Shown piece by piece: positions 1-12,399 of a DNA stretch of 64,000 bases (its first letter is position 1; the number at the start of each line of letters is the position of its first letter). The notes below the pieces were generated by a model. The model searched no databases. It had not been told where the DNA came from and saw only the letters and a list, made by a program, of their open reading frames with translations. The stretch spans positions 4,437,501 to 4,501,500 of the forward strand of contig NC_069131.1 in assembly GCF_026914265.1 (NCBI RefSeq), read 5' to 3'. The DNA comes from Mya arenaria (lineage: Eukaryota > Mollusca > Bivalvia > Myida > Myidae). The position numbers and the translations under genes were made by a program.

Positions 1-505
1 TACAAGCTACAATTCTTGCCCAACACAATTAACTTCCTGTGAATAAAAATAAAAATAAAACATTTTCGTTCTTAAATTCTTTGACTCCTGTTGTATTTCT
101 TAATAATCAAACCAAAATTTGTGCGTAAATAATCTTCTTTAAAATTTGCAAAGGAAACAGATAATTATTGCACTTATGACTTTTGAGTAATTAATTACTC
201 AAGCAAATATAGTGCTCTTAGACAAATCCTTTCCAGACACCTAAATCAATATAATCTTTGAGATAATATGATCATAACATAGTAAAACACTTTTGAACCA
301 TGCTAGGATGTAAAGTGGTTAATTAGGTTGAGTAAATAAATAAGTGAATATTTGAGTAATTTATCGAGTAATCACTTAGGTTTTTTCGAGAAACTCGGAC
401 AAAGACTTATTAGTCAACGGTTATGGTATGTACGACATCAAGAGGAAAGTTTAAGTCGAGTATTCTATAGACACAGGTGAAAAGAGAGATGGCTCTAACG
501 ATATT
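1..505. other. Unique AT-rich sequence; possible last exon of D1 at 29-36 (minus)
   Basis: No gene is visible on the plus strand. On the minus strand a pyrimidine-rich run ending in CAG (acceptor at 37-39) is followed by GA AGT TAA. Spliced in phase 1 to the D1 donor at 4809, it would end that protein in Arg-Ser-stop. The fit is in frame but only eight coding bases long, so it is weak evidence. Confidence 0.3.
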
Positions 506-507
506 AC

Positions 508-3500
508 ACTTACACTTCACTAGGTCCTTCTTGTATAAACTGACACTTCACTAGGTCCTATTTGTATAAACTGACACTTTACTAGGTTCTTCTCGTATAA
601 ATTAACACTATACTGGGTCATACTTGTATAAACTGACACTTTACTAGGACCTACTTGTATAAACTAACACTTCACTAGGTCCTACTTGTATAAACTAACA
701 CTTCACTAGGACCTACTGGTATAAACCGACACTTCACTAGGTCTACCTTGTATAAACTGACACTTCACTAACCCCTACTTGTATAAACTGACACTTCACT
801 AGGTCTTCCTTGTATAAGCTAACACTTCACTAGGTCCTACTTGTATAAACTAAAACTTCACTAGGACCTACTTGTATAAACTAACACTTAACTAGGTCCT
901 ACTAGTATAAACTAACACTTCACTAGGACCTACTGGTATAAACTGACACTTCACTAGGTCTACCCGTTTATAAACTGACACTTCATTAACCCCTACTTGT
1001 ATAAACTGACACTTCACTAAGTCTTCCTTGTATAAGCTAACACTTCACTAGGTCCTACTTGTATAAACTAACACTTCACTAGGACCTACTTGTATTAACT
1101 GAAACTAAACTAGGTCCTACTTGTATTAACTAACATTTCACAAGGACGTACTTGGATAAACTGACACTTCACTAGGTCTTTCTTGTATAAACTAGCACTT
1201 AACTAGGTCCTACTTGTATAAACTAACACTTCACTAGGGCCTACTTGTATAAACTAACACTTCACTAGGACCTTCTTGTATAATCTGACACTTAACTAGG
1301 TCCTACTTGGATAAACTGACACTTCACTAGGTCTTCTTTGTATAAACTAACACTTAACTAGGTCCTACTTGTATAAACTAACACTTCACTAGGGCCTACT
1401 TGTATAATCTAACACTTCACTAGGACCTGCTTGTATATACTGACACTTTACTAGGTCTTCCATGTATAAACTGACATTTCACTAGGTCTTCCTTGTATAA
1501 ACTAACACTTCACTAGAGTATACCTGTATAAACTGACACTTCACTAGGTCCTTCTTGTATAAACTGACACTTCACTAGGTCTTCTATGTATAAACTGACA
1601 ATTCACTAGGTCTTCCTTGTATTATCTAACACCTCACTAGGTTTTACTTGTATAAACTGACACTTCACTAGGTCCTTCTTGTATAAACTGACACTTCACT
1701 AGATCTTCCTTGTATTAACTAAAACATCACTAGGACCTACTTGAATAAACGGACACTTCACTAGGTCCTAATTGTATAAACTAACACTTCACTAGGTCTT
1801 CCTGGTAAAAACTAACACTTCACTAGGACCTACTTGAATAAACGGACACTTCACTAGGTCCTGCTTGTATAAACTTACACTTAGCTAGATCCTACTGGTA
1901 TAAACTAACGATCTACTAGGATCTACCTGTACAAACTAACGCTTAACTAGGACCTACCTGCATAAACTAACACTTCACTAGGACCTACTGGAATAAACTA
2001 ACACTTCACTAGGACCTACTGGAATAAACTAACGCTTTACTAGGACCTACCTGTATAAACTAACGCTTAACTAGGACTTACCTGTATAAACTTACACTTC
2101 ACTAGGACCTACCTGCATAATCTAACACTTAACTAGGTCCTTCTATATAATCTAACACTTGACTAGGTCCTACTTGTATAAAGTAACACTTCGCTAAGTC
2201 CTTTTTGTACAAACTAACACTTAGCTAGATCCTATTGGTATAAACTTAAGCTTTATTATGACCTACCTATATAAACTAACACTTCACTATGACCTACATG
2301 CATAATATAACACTTAACTAGGTCCTACTGGTATAAACTAACGCTTCACTAGGACCTACTGGTATAAACTAACACTTCACTAGGTCCTACTGGTATAAAC
2401 TGAAGCTTCAATAGGATCTACTGGTGTAAACTAATGCTTTACAAGGACCTACTGGTATAAACTATTGCTTTACTAGGACCTACTGGTATGAAATAATGCA
2501 TTACTAGGACCTACTGATATAAGCTAAAGCTTAAATAGGATCTACTGGTATAAACTAATGCTTCACTAGGACCTACTGGTATAAACTAACACTTCACTAT
2601 GACCTACATGTTTAATCTAACACTTAACTAGGTCCTACTGGTATAAAATAACGCTTCACTAGGACCTACTGGTATAAACTAACACTTCACTAGGACCTAC
2701 TGGTAAAAACTGAAGCTTTAATAGGACCTACTGGTGTAAACTTACACTTCACTAGGACCTACTGGTATAAACTAACACTTCACTAGGACCTACTGGTATA
2801 AACTAACGCTTCACTAGGACCTACTGGTATAAACTATCACTTCACTAGGACCTACTGGTATAAACTGAAGCTTCAATACGACTTACTGGTGTAAACTAAC
2901 GCTTCACTAGGACCTACTGGTATAAACTAACACTTCACTAGGACCTACTGGTATAAACTGAAGCTTCAATAGGACCTACTGGTGCAAACTAATGCTTTAC
3001 AAGGACCTACTGGTATAAACTAATGCTTTACTAGGACCTACTGGTATGAAATAATGCATCACTAGGACCTACTGATATAAGCTAAAGCTTCAATAGGACC
3101 TACTGGTATAAACTAATGCTTCACTAGGACCTACTGGTATAAACTGAAGCTTCAATACGACCTACTGGTGTAAACTAATGTTTTACTAGGACCTACTTGT
3201 ATGAAATAATGCATCACTAGGACCTACTCATATAAGCTAAAGCTTCAATAGGACCTACTGGTATAAACTAATGCTTCACTAGGACCTACTGGTATATACT
3301 AAAGCTTCAATAGGACCTATTGGTATAAACTAAAGCTTCAATAGGACCTACTGGTATAAACTTAAGCTTCAATAGGACCTACTGGTATAAACTAAAGCTT
3401 CAATAGGACCTATTGGTATAAACTAAAGCTTTACTAGGACCTACTGGTATGAAATAATGCATCACTAGGACCTACTGATATAAGCTAAAGCTTCAATAGG

Positions 3501-4800
3501 ACCTACTGGTATAAACTAATGCTTCACTAGGACCTACTGGTATAAACTAAAGCTTCAAAATGACCTACTGGTATAAACTTAAGCTTCAATAGGACCTACT
3601 CGTATAAACTAAAGCTTCAATAGGACCTACTGGTATAAACTAAAGCTTCAATAGGACCTACTGGTATAAACTAATGCTTCACTAGGACCTACTGGTATAA
3701 ACTAAAGCTTCGACAGGACCTACTGGTATAAACTAAAGCTTCAATTTGGCCTACTGGTATAAACTAAAGCTTCAATAGGACCTACAGGTAAAAACTAACA
3801 CTTCGCTAGGACCTACCTGTATAAACTAACACTTGACTAGGACCTACTAGTATAAACTAACACTTCACTAGGACCTACTGGTATAGACTAACACTTCACT
3901 AGGACCTACTGGTATAAACTAACGCTTTACTAGGTCCTACTGATATAAACTTACACTTCACTAGGACCTACTGGTATAAACTAACGCTTTACTAGGTCCT
4001 ACTGGTATAAACTAATGCTTTACTAGGACCTATTGGTATAAACTAATGCTTCACTAGGACCTACTGGTACAAACTAAAGCTTCAATAGGACCTACTGGTA
4101 TAGACTAATGCTTTACTAGGACCTATTGGTATAAACTAATGCTTCACTAGGACCTACCTGTATAAACTAACGCTTAACTAGGGCCTACCTGTATAAACTA
4201 ACGCTTAACTAGGGCCTACCTGTATAAAATAACGCTTCACTAGGACCTACCTGTATAAACTAACGCTTAACTAGGGCCTACCTGTATAAACTAACGCTTA
4301 ACTAGGGCCTACCTGTATAAACTAACTTTTCACTAGGGCCTACCTGTATAAACTAACGCTTAACTAGGGCCTACCTGTATAACCTAACGCTTAACTAGGG
4401 CCTACCTGTATAAACTAACGCTTAACTAGGGCCTACCTGTATAACCTAACGCTTAACTAGGACCTACCTGTATAAAATAACGCTTAACTAGGACCTACCT
4501 GTATAAAATAACACTTCACTAGGACCTACTGGTATATACTTACACTTTACTAGGACCTACCTGTATAAACTAACATTTCACTAGGACCTACTGGTATATA
4601 CTAACGCTTTACTAGGACCTACTGATACAAATTAACGCTTTTAATTTTACCTACTTGTATACACTAAAAATCCACTACATCCTATTTGTATAAACTTACT
4701 CGTAACTACGACATACCTGTATATTCTAACACTTTTCTATGACCTAAATGTAAACACCAACTTTCCACTAAGTCCTATTTGTACAAACTAACACTTCGCT
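508..4800. repeat. 31-bp minisatellite array (about 135 units)
   Basis: Tandem units of the form cacttcactaggtcctact + tgtataaactga (31 bp). There are three blocks of variants: 'ggtcctacttg' on the left, 'aagcttcaataggacctactgg' at about 2380-3780, and 'cttaactagggcctacctg' at about 4150-4500. Units decay after about 4630. Read on the minus strand, most units contain a donor-like core, GTAGGT or GTAGGN after CAG, CAA or CCA. The array abuts exon 3 of D1, and the real donor of that exon lies in the last, divergent unit. Confidence 0.95.
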
Positions 4801-7800
4801 AGAACTTACGTGCAGCAAAACACTGTAGAGGATTTGGGTGGCTCAAGCAACTTCCGAATCCGCCATAACTACAGGCACATTTGCCGTCAACGCAATGCCA
4901 GGAGGATTGAAGGAAGTTGTTATCGGAGCAGCTTCCATAATTGTCCTGACATACTTTGGTGTCTGCGCCAACACAAGGATGATCTGAAATGTAAAAGGGA
5001 TCCAATGTCACTAGTCTTATGGAGGGAATGCGGCGGTGTACGTTATTTTATGACGCACTATCCATGAGAGTAATAGTCTAGTTAGATTGTATGGCACAGA
5101 CTAAATGTGGTCCTGGTTAGAAATACCCTGGTTCTTTAAGGTATCAATTGTACATTTTGTGAATGTTGGACGCCTGGAGTGGGGACTCAATATTATTTTG
5201 ATATCGTTTGATTGGTTTGGTGTGTAGTAAAACAATATGTTCAGGTACCGTAACAATATCATAAACAAGCTTGTTTGGCCTCGCGCACAATTTCAGCTGA
5301 AATAAAGAACAAGGACTCAAACGGCAAAACTTCATCTGTATAGTGTTTATCGGTAACATATTTTACATATTAATCGGCATGCAATACTCTTTCAAACGGA
5401 TCTCTTGGATATCACCCTATTTCTTAAAGTTTTCCAATGTCTGGATTTGACTTTAAATTGCTGTCACTTCGATCTCATGTCACTTATGGCATTTAAACAG
5501 AATTGAAATCGTGATGGCGTCACGGCGAGGTCAAGCTATAATGTAGCCAATGGGCGCGGGCAGACCTTGATAAACTCAAATAATAATTAAAAAAAACACA
5601 CCGACCAACATAGTGTCCGTTTAATGTCCCTCAAGGAAGACGCTAGTTATTTCAGGTTGGTGTATGTATAACATACGGTAGAAGGCGGAAGAAGCACGCC
5701 TACTAATATAACCATATAAGATAGGCGGCTGTTTAGTGCCACTTTGTTTATAAAACTTACCCTTACCCTTATCCTAACCCAACCCCGAGTGGCGTATATT
5801 CGCTCGCTACTTGATGTTATTAAGAATTTACTGTAGCTCATGAGCATCATTCCTCTGGACTGCGGACCCACGACGGAATTTTTGGTTATCAGATAGAAAA
5901 TAGTCGGACTAAAAAAAGTACACATACTTATATCACAAAGACACACGTTTTGTTCGCACATTATGGTCCAATTGGGGTTGCTGGCACAGGCCGTATGCGA
6001 ACAATCTTCATTTCTGTTGCATTGTTCCGACGTCACCATCACAACTGGAAAGTTAAAGTAGGCAAGTGGGTGAAAATGCTACCGTAAACAAAGTTGTGTA
6101 TACATATAGATATGACATACGAGAGTGGACAATATACGTCATACAGCTGATTTCTCATGGAATCGGCATTTGTTTTGCTACAATATTTGATAACATGTGT
6201 TATTATATATTTTAACAAAATGTGAAAATATGTAAATGCAAAGTACAGCAACAATAAAAATTGGAATCAGAGAAGTCAGTAGTATATGTTTACATGACGT
6301 TGACATTGAAAAGGTCACATGATGTTGACATTGAAGAGGTCACATGATGTTGACATTGAAGAGGTCACATGATGTTGACATTGAAGAGGTCATATGATGT
6401 TGACATTGAAGAGGTCACATGATGTTGACATTGGAGAGGTCACATGATGTTGACATTGAAGAGGTCACATGATGTTGACATTGAAGAGGTCACATGATGT
6501 TGACATTGAAGAGGTCAGTAGTGTGTCTTGACATTGAAGGGGTCAATAGTGTATGTTGACATAACGTTGGCATTTAAGAGGTCAGTAGTGTATGTTGAGA
6601 TGACGTTGACATTGAAGAGGTCAGTAGTGTATGTTGACATGACGTTGACATTGAAGGGGTAAATAGTGTATATTGACATGACGTTGACATTGAAGGGGTC
6701 AGTAATGTATGTTGACATGACGTTGACATTGAAGAGGTCAGTAGTGTATGTCGACATAACGTTGATATTGAAGAGGTCAGTAGTGTATATTGACATGACG
6801 TTGACATTAAAGAGGTCAGTAGTGTATGTCGACATAACGTTGATATTGAAGAGGTCAGTAGTGTATATTGACATGACGTTGACCTTGAAGAGGTCTGTAG
6901 TGTATATTGACATGACGTTGACATTGAAGGGGTCAGTAGTGTATGTTGACATGACGTTAACATTGAAGAGGTCAGTAGTGAATCTTGAAATAACGTTGAC
7001 CTTGACGAGGTCAGTAGTGTATGTTGACATGACGTTAACATTGAAGAGGTCAGTAGTGTATGTTGAAATAACGTTGACCTTGACGAGGTCAGTAGTGTAT
7101 ATTGACATGACGTTAACATTGAAGAGGTCAGTAGTGTATGTTGACATGACGTTAACATTGAAGAGGTCAGTAGTGTATGTTGAAATAACGTTGACCTTGA
7201 CGAGGTCAGTAGTGTATGTTGACATGTCGCTGTTATTGACGAGGTCAGTAACGTATGTTGACATGTCGCTGTTATTGACGAGGTCAGTAGTGTATGTTGA
7301 CATGTCGCTGTTATTGCCGGGATCAGTAGTGTATATTGACATGTCGCTGATATTGAAGAGATCAGTAGTGTATGTTGACATGTCGCTGTTATTGAATAGA
7401 TCAGTAGTGTATATTGACATGTCGCTGTTATTAAATAGATCAGTAGTGTATGTTGACATGTCGCTGTTATTGATGAGGCCAGCAGTGTATGTTGACATGT
7501 CGCTGTTATTGAATAGATCAGTAGTGTATGTTGACATGTCGCTGTTATTGACGAGGTCAGTAGTGTATATTGACATGTCGCTGTTATTGAAGAGATCAGT
7601 AGTGTAAGTTGACATGTCGCTGTTATTGCCGAGGTCAGTAGTGTATATTGACATGTCGCTGTTATTGAAGAGATCAGTAGTGTATGTTCACATGTCGCTG
7701 TTATTGAATAGATCAGTAGTGTATGTTGACATGTCGCTGTTATTGATGAGGTTAGAAGTGTATGTTGACATGTCGCTGTTATTGAAGAGGTCAGTAGTGT

Positions 7801-10800
7801 ATGTTGACATGTCGCTGTTATTGACGAGGTCAGTAGTGTATATTGACATGTCGCTGTTATTGACGAGGTCAGTAGTGTATGTTGATATGTCGCTGTTATT
7901 GCCGAGGTCAGTAGTGTATATTGACATGTCGCTGTTAATGAACAGGTCAGTAGTGTATGTTGACATGTCGCTGTTATTGCCGAGGTCAGTAGTGTATGTT
8001 GACATGTCGCTGTTATTGAATAGATCAGTAGTGTATATTGACATGTCGCTGTGATTGAACAGGTCAGTAGTGTATGTTGACATGTCGCTGTTATTGAAGA
8101 GGTCAGTAGTGTATGTTGACATGTCGCTGTTATTGACGAGGTCAGTAGTGTATATTGACATGTCGCTGTTATTGACGAGGTCAGTAGTGTATGTTGATAT
8201 GTCGCTGTTATTGCTGAGGTCAGTAGTGTATATTGACATGTCGCTGTTAATGAACAGGTCAGTAGTGTATGTTGACATGTCGCTGTTATTGCCGAGGTCA
8301 GTAGTGTATGTTGACATGTCGCTGTTATTGAATAGATCAGTAGTGTATGTTGACATGTCGCTGTTATTGAACAGGTCAGTAGTGTATGTTGACATGTCGC
8401 TGTTATTGATGAGGCCAGTAGTGTATGTTGACATGTCGCTGTGATTGAACAGGTCAGTAGTGTATGTTGACATGTCGCTGTTATTGAACAGGTCAGTAGT
8501 GTATTTTGACATGACATGACCATTTAACAGTGCAATCAATGGCACCATCAACCGGCAAGAACATATAACAATGCAACCAATGGCTACATCAACCGGCAAG
8601 AACAATTAACAGTGTAACCAATGGCTCAATCAACCGGCAAGAACATTTAACAGTGTACCCAATGGCTCGATCAACCGGCAAGAACATTTAACAGTGTAAC
8701 CAATGGCTCGATCAACCGGGATGAACATTTAACAGTGTACCCAATGGCTACATCAACCGGCAAGAACATTTAAAAGAGTACCCAATGGCTCCATCAACCG
8801 GGATGAACATTTAACAGTGTACACAATGGCTCCATCAACCGGCAAGAATATTTAACAGTGTAACCAATGGCTCCATCAACCGGCAAGAACATTTAAAAGA
8901 GTACCCAATGGCTCCATCAACCGGGATGAACATTTAACAGTGTACACAATGGTTCCATCAACCGGCAAGAACATTTAACAGTGTAACCAATGGCTCCATC
9001 AACCGGCAAGAACATTTAAAAGAGTATCCAATGGCTCCATCAACCGGGATGAACATTTAACAGTTTACCCAATGATTCCATCAACCGGCAAGAACATTTA
9101 ACAGCGTAACCAATGCCTCCATCATTAACAGTGTAACCAATGGCTCAATTAACCGGCAAGAACAATTAACAGTGTAACCAATTGCTCGATCAACCGGCCA
9201 GAACATTTAACAGTGTACCTAATGGCTCGATCAACCGGCAAGAACACTTAACAGTGTACCCAATGACTCCATCAACCGGCAAGACGTTTAACAGTGTACC
9301 CAATGACTCCATCAACCTGCAAGAACATTTAACAGTGTAACCAATGTCTCCATCAACCGGCAAGAACATTTAACAGTGTAACCAATGGCTCCATCAACCG
9401 GCAAGAGCTTTTAACAGTGTAACCAATGGCTCGATCAACCGGCAAGAACATTTAACAGTGTAACCAATGGCTCCATCAACCGGCAAGAACATTTAACAGT
9501 GTAACCAATGGCTCGATCAACCGGCAGAACATTTAACAGTGTACACAATGGCTCCATCAACCGGCAAGAACATTTAACAGTGTGAACAATGGCTCCATCA
9601 GCCGGCATAAGCGTTTAACAGTGTACCCAATGGCTCGATCAACCGGTAAGAACATTTAACAGTGAACACAATGTCTCCATCAACCGGCATGAACATTAAA
9701 CAGTGGAACCAATGTCTCCATCAACCGGCAAGAACATTTAACAGTGCAACCAATGTCTCCATCAACCGGCAAGAAGAACATTTAACAGTGTACACAATGT
9801 CTCCATCAACCGGCAAGAACATTTAACAGTGTACACAATGTCTCCATCAACCGGCATAAGCGTTTAACAGTGTACCCAATGGCTCGATCAACCGGCAAGA
9901 ACATTTAACAGTGAACACAATGTCTCCATCAACCGGCATGAACATTAAACAGTGGAACCAATGTCTCCATCAACCGGCAAGAACATTTAACAGTGTACAC
10001 AATGTCTCCATCAACCGGCAAGAACATTTAACAGTGTAACCAATGGCTACATCAACCGGCAAGAACATTTAAAAGAGTATCCAATGGTTCCATCAACCGG
10101 GATGAATATTTAACAGTGTACACAATGGTTCCATCAACCGGCAAGAACATTTTACAGTGTAACCAATGGCTCCATCAACCGGCAAGAACATTTAAAAGAG
10201 TACCCAATGGCTCCATCAACCGGGATGAACATTTAACAGTGTACACAATGGCTCCATCAACCGGAAAGAAGAACATTTAACAGTGTAACCAATGGCTCCA
10301 TTAGCCGGCAAGAACATTTAACAGTGTAAACAATTGCTCTATCAGCTGGCATAAGCGTTTAACAGTGTACCCAATGGCTCCATCAACCAGCATGAACATT
10401 TAACAGTGTACACAATGGCTCAATCAACCGGCAAGAACATTTAACAGTGTAAACATTGGCTCCATCAGCCGGCATAAGCGTTTAACAGTGTACCCAATGG
10501 CTCGATCAACCGGCAAGAACATTTAACCGTGAACACAATGTCTCCATCAACCGGCAAGAACATTTAACAGTGGAAAACAATGGCTCCATCAGCCGGCATA
10601 AGCGTTTAACAGTGTACCCAATTGCTCGATCAACCGGCAAGAACAATTAACCGTGAACACAATGTCTCCATCAACCGGCAAGAACATTTAACAGTGTACA
10701 CAATGGCTCCATCAACCGGCAAGATGTTTAACAGTGTACACAATGGTTCTATTAACCGGCAAGAACATTTAACAATGTAACCAATGGCTCCATCAACCGG

Positions 10801-12313
10801 CAAGAACATTTAACAGTGTAACCAATGGCTCCATCAACCTGCAAAAACATTTAACAGCGTACACAATGGTTCTATTAACAGGCAAGAACATTTAACAATG
10901 TAACCAATGGCTCCATCAACCGGTAAGAACATTTAACAGTGTACACAATGGCTCCATCAACCGGCAAGAACATTTAACAGTGTAACCAATGGCTCCATCA
11001 ACCGGCAAGAACATTTAAAAGAGTACCCAATGGCTCGATCAACCGGGATGCGCATTAAACAGTTTACCCAATGACTCCATCAACCGGCAAGAACATTTAA
11101 CAGTATAACCAATGTCTCCATCAACCGGCAAGAACATTTAAAAGTGTACCCAATGGCTCGATCAAGCGGGATGCGCATTAAACAGTTTACCCAATGACTC
11201 CATCAACCGGCAAGAACAATTAACAGTGTAACCAATGGCTCCATCAACCGGCAAGAAAATTTAACAGTGTACCCAATGGCTCGATCAACCGGCAAGAACA
11301 TTTAGCAGTGCAACCAATGTCTCCATCAACCGGCAAGAAGAACATTTAACAGTGCAATCAATGTCTCCATCAACCGGCAAGAACATTTAACAGTGTACAC
11401 AATGGCTACATCAACCGGCAAGCACATTTAACAGTGTACTCAATGGCTCCATCAACCGGCAAGCACATTTAAAAGTGTACACAATGACTCCATCAACCGG
11501 CAAGCACATTTAACAGTGTACTCAATGGCTCCATCAACCGGCAAGAACATTTAACAGTGTACCCAATGGCTCGATCAACCGGCAAGAACATTTAACAGTG
11601 TAACCAATGACTCCATCAACCGGCAAGAACATTTAGCAGTGCAACCAATGTCTCCATCAACCGGCAAGAACATTTAACAGTGTAACAGCCGTCTTAGCTC
11701 AGTGGATACGACGCGTGACTGCAATGTTGGCGATTATTATTACAATTGTGATATCAAAGCGTAACACATTCTATTAGATAATTGTCCTGAGATTCGTTAC
11801 AGAAAAAAACTTTTTTTTGGTTCCAACCTGGTGTACAGTCCCTTTAGGAGGCAAAATAGTCCATTTTTAATTCTTGCAATAAGATAATGCGAAGATTTAT
11901 ATTGAATACGTCTTAGAAGTAGAGAAATTGAGCGCATTTAAATATATATATAGGGAGATGATAACATATCGATTTGACGTATGATCTGTTTCACAAATAA
12001 GTCTAAATAATCGTAAACGAACATTGCATATTTTCTTGCAGTACCACAAAGCTGAACTCTATGTTAATGTTAAATCATTCGTACTAAACGTGGCAATATC
12101 GCTATGCCAAATATCGCGCTAAGCTCCACTACAACACTAAATGATTGAAATATTCCCATATGGCGGCATATTTAGAAAACCCTTACATTTTTTGGCGGGT
12201 TTGGAACATATTTGTGGAGAACTAATCATAAATGTAAACTATATACAGCAAATAAGGAAACGTTAGGGAAATGCTAACTCACCCAAAGCCAACAAGCATA
12301 GAGCGACCTTCAT
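4799..12313 (-). CDS. D1: small secreted protein with two six-cysteine units
   Basis: Spliced model, minus strand. Exon 1 is 12313-12283 (ATG, 10 codons + 1 nt, donor GTGAGT), exon 2 is 6044-5928 (donor GTATGT) and exon 3 starts at 4983. All junctions are phase 1. The N-terminus MKVALCLLALVVMVTS is a signal peptide. Exon 2 has six Cys spaced C-x5-C-x4-C-x9-C-x4-C-x-C and an N-W-T sequon. Exon 3 has C-x7-C-x6-C-x11-C-x4-C-x-C (ending CVDGKCAC) and two further Cys. The end is uncertain: either exon 3 reads on to a TAG at 4799 (110 aa), or the good GTAAGT donor at 4809 is used and a last exon lies at 36-29 (109 aa). Intron 1 is about 6.2 kb and mostly minisatellite. The Cys pattern recalls EB-type or other disulfide-rich modules, but I do not recognise a named family. 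Related to D2. Secretion is inferred; function is unknown. Confidence 0.65.
5060..5927. other. Intron 2 of D1 (minus strand)
   Basis: Sequence between exon 2 (5928-6044) and exon 3 (4810-4983). It is unique-looking and has no convincing second gene. A short C/T-rich stretch near 5757-5785 resembles degenerate telomeric motifs but is too irregular to call. Confidence 0.5.
6290..6518. repeat. 25-bp tandem repeat, about 9 units
   Basis: Units of gaggtcacatgatgttgac + attgaa (25 bp). The sequence shares 'gttgacattgaagaggtca' with the adjoining 39-bp array, so it is probably a shortened derivative of it. Confidence 0.9.
6519..8512. repeat. 39-bp minisatellite array, about 51 units (plus orientation)
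   Basis: Units of 39 bp built on gtcagtagtgtatgttgaca followed by tgacgttgacattgaagag. From about 7220 the second half changes to tgtcgctgttattgacgag. Because 39 is a multiple of 3 and the unit lacks stops, several frames stay open for hundreds of codons on both strands; these are not genes. It lies in intron 1 of D1. The same unit recurs in the opposite orientation at 19412-20992. Confidence 0.95.
8513..11690. repeat. 41-bp minisatellite array, about 77 units
   Basis: Units of ccaatggctccatcaaccgg + caagaacatttaacagtgtaa (41 bp) with variants (gatcaaccgg, gggatgaacat, cataagcg). Contiguous with the 39-bp array, inside intron 1 of D1. It stops abruptly at a tRNA-like sequence. Confidence 0.95.
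11687..11735 (+). other. tRNA 5'-half-like sequence (SINE head remnant)
   Basis: Reads agccgtcttagctcagtgg followed by atacgacgcg, a good A-box-like D-arm region. No B box or 3' half follows, so this is not a functional tRNA. It resembles the head of the SINE at 22653 and sits exactly at the end of the 41-bp array. Confidence 0.5.
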
Positions 12314-12373
12314 TTTCAATGTTTGTATGTTTCCTTTACGATCAAACAGTATAACTCTATGTCAAAGAAGTTG

Positions 12374-12380
12374 TATTATA
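12374..12380 (-). promoter_or_regulatory. Possible TATA box of D1
   Basis: TATAATA on the minus strand, about 60 bp before the D1 start codon. An ATTGG (inverted CCAAT) lies slightly further upstream. Suggestive only. Confidence 0.3.
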
Positions 12381-12399
12381 GACTTTACCGGCCAATGAA

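Noticed and set aside
508-4800. CRISPR-like array
   Set aside because: Head-to-tail units without unique spacers in a eukaryotic intron; a minisatellite.
5755-5785. Telomere-like cccttaccc motifs
   Set aside because: Too few and too irregular.
6515-8605. Very long open frames on both strands (up to 649 codons) in the 39-bp array
   Set aside because: The 39-bp unit is a multiple of 3 without stops, so frames stay open by repeat phase. They overlap in several frames and on both strands and lie in an intron of D1.
11687-11735. tRNA gene
   Set aside because: Only a D-arm-like half; no anticodon stem, T arm or B box.
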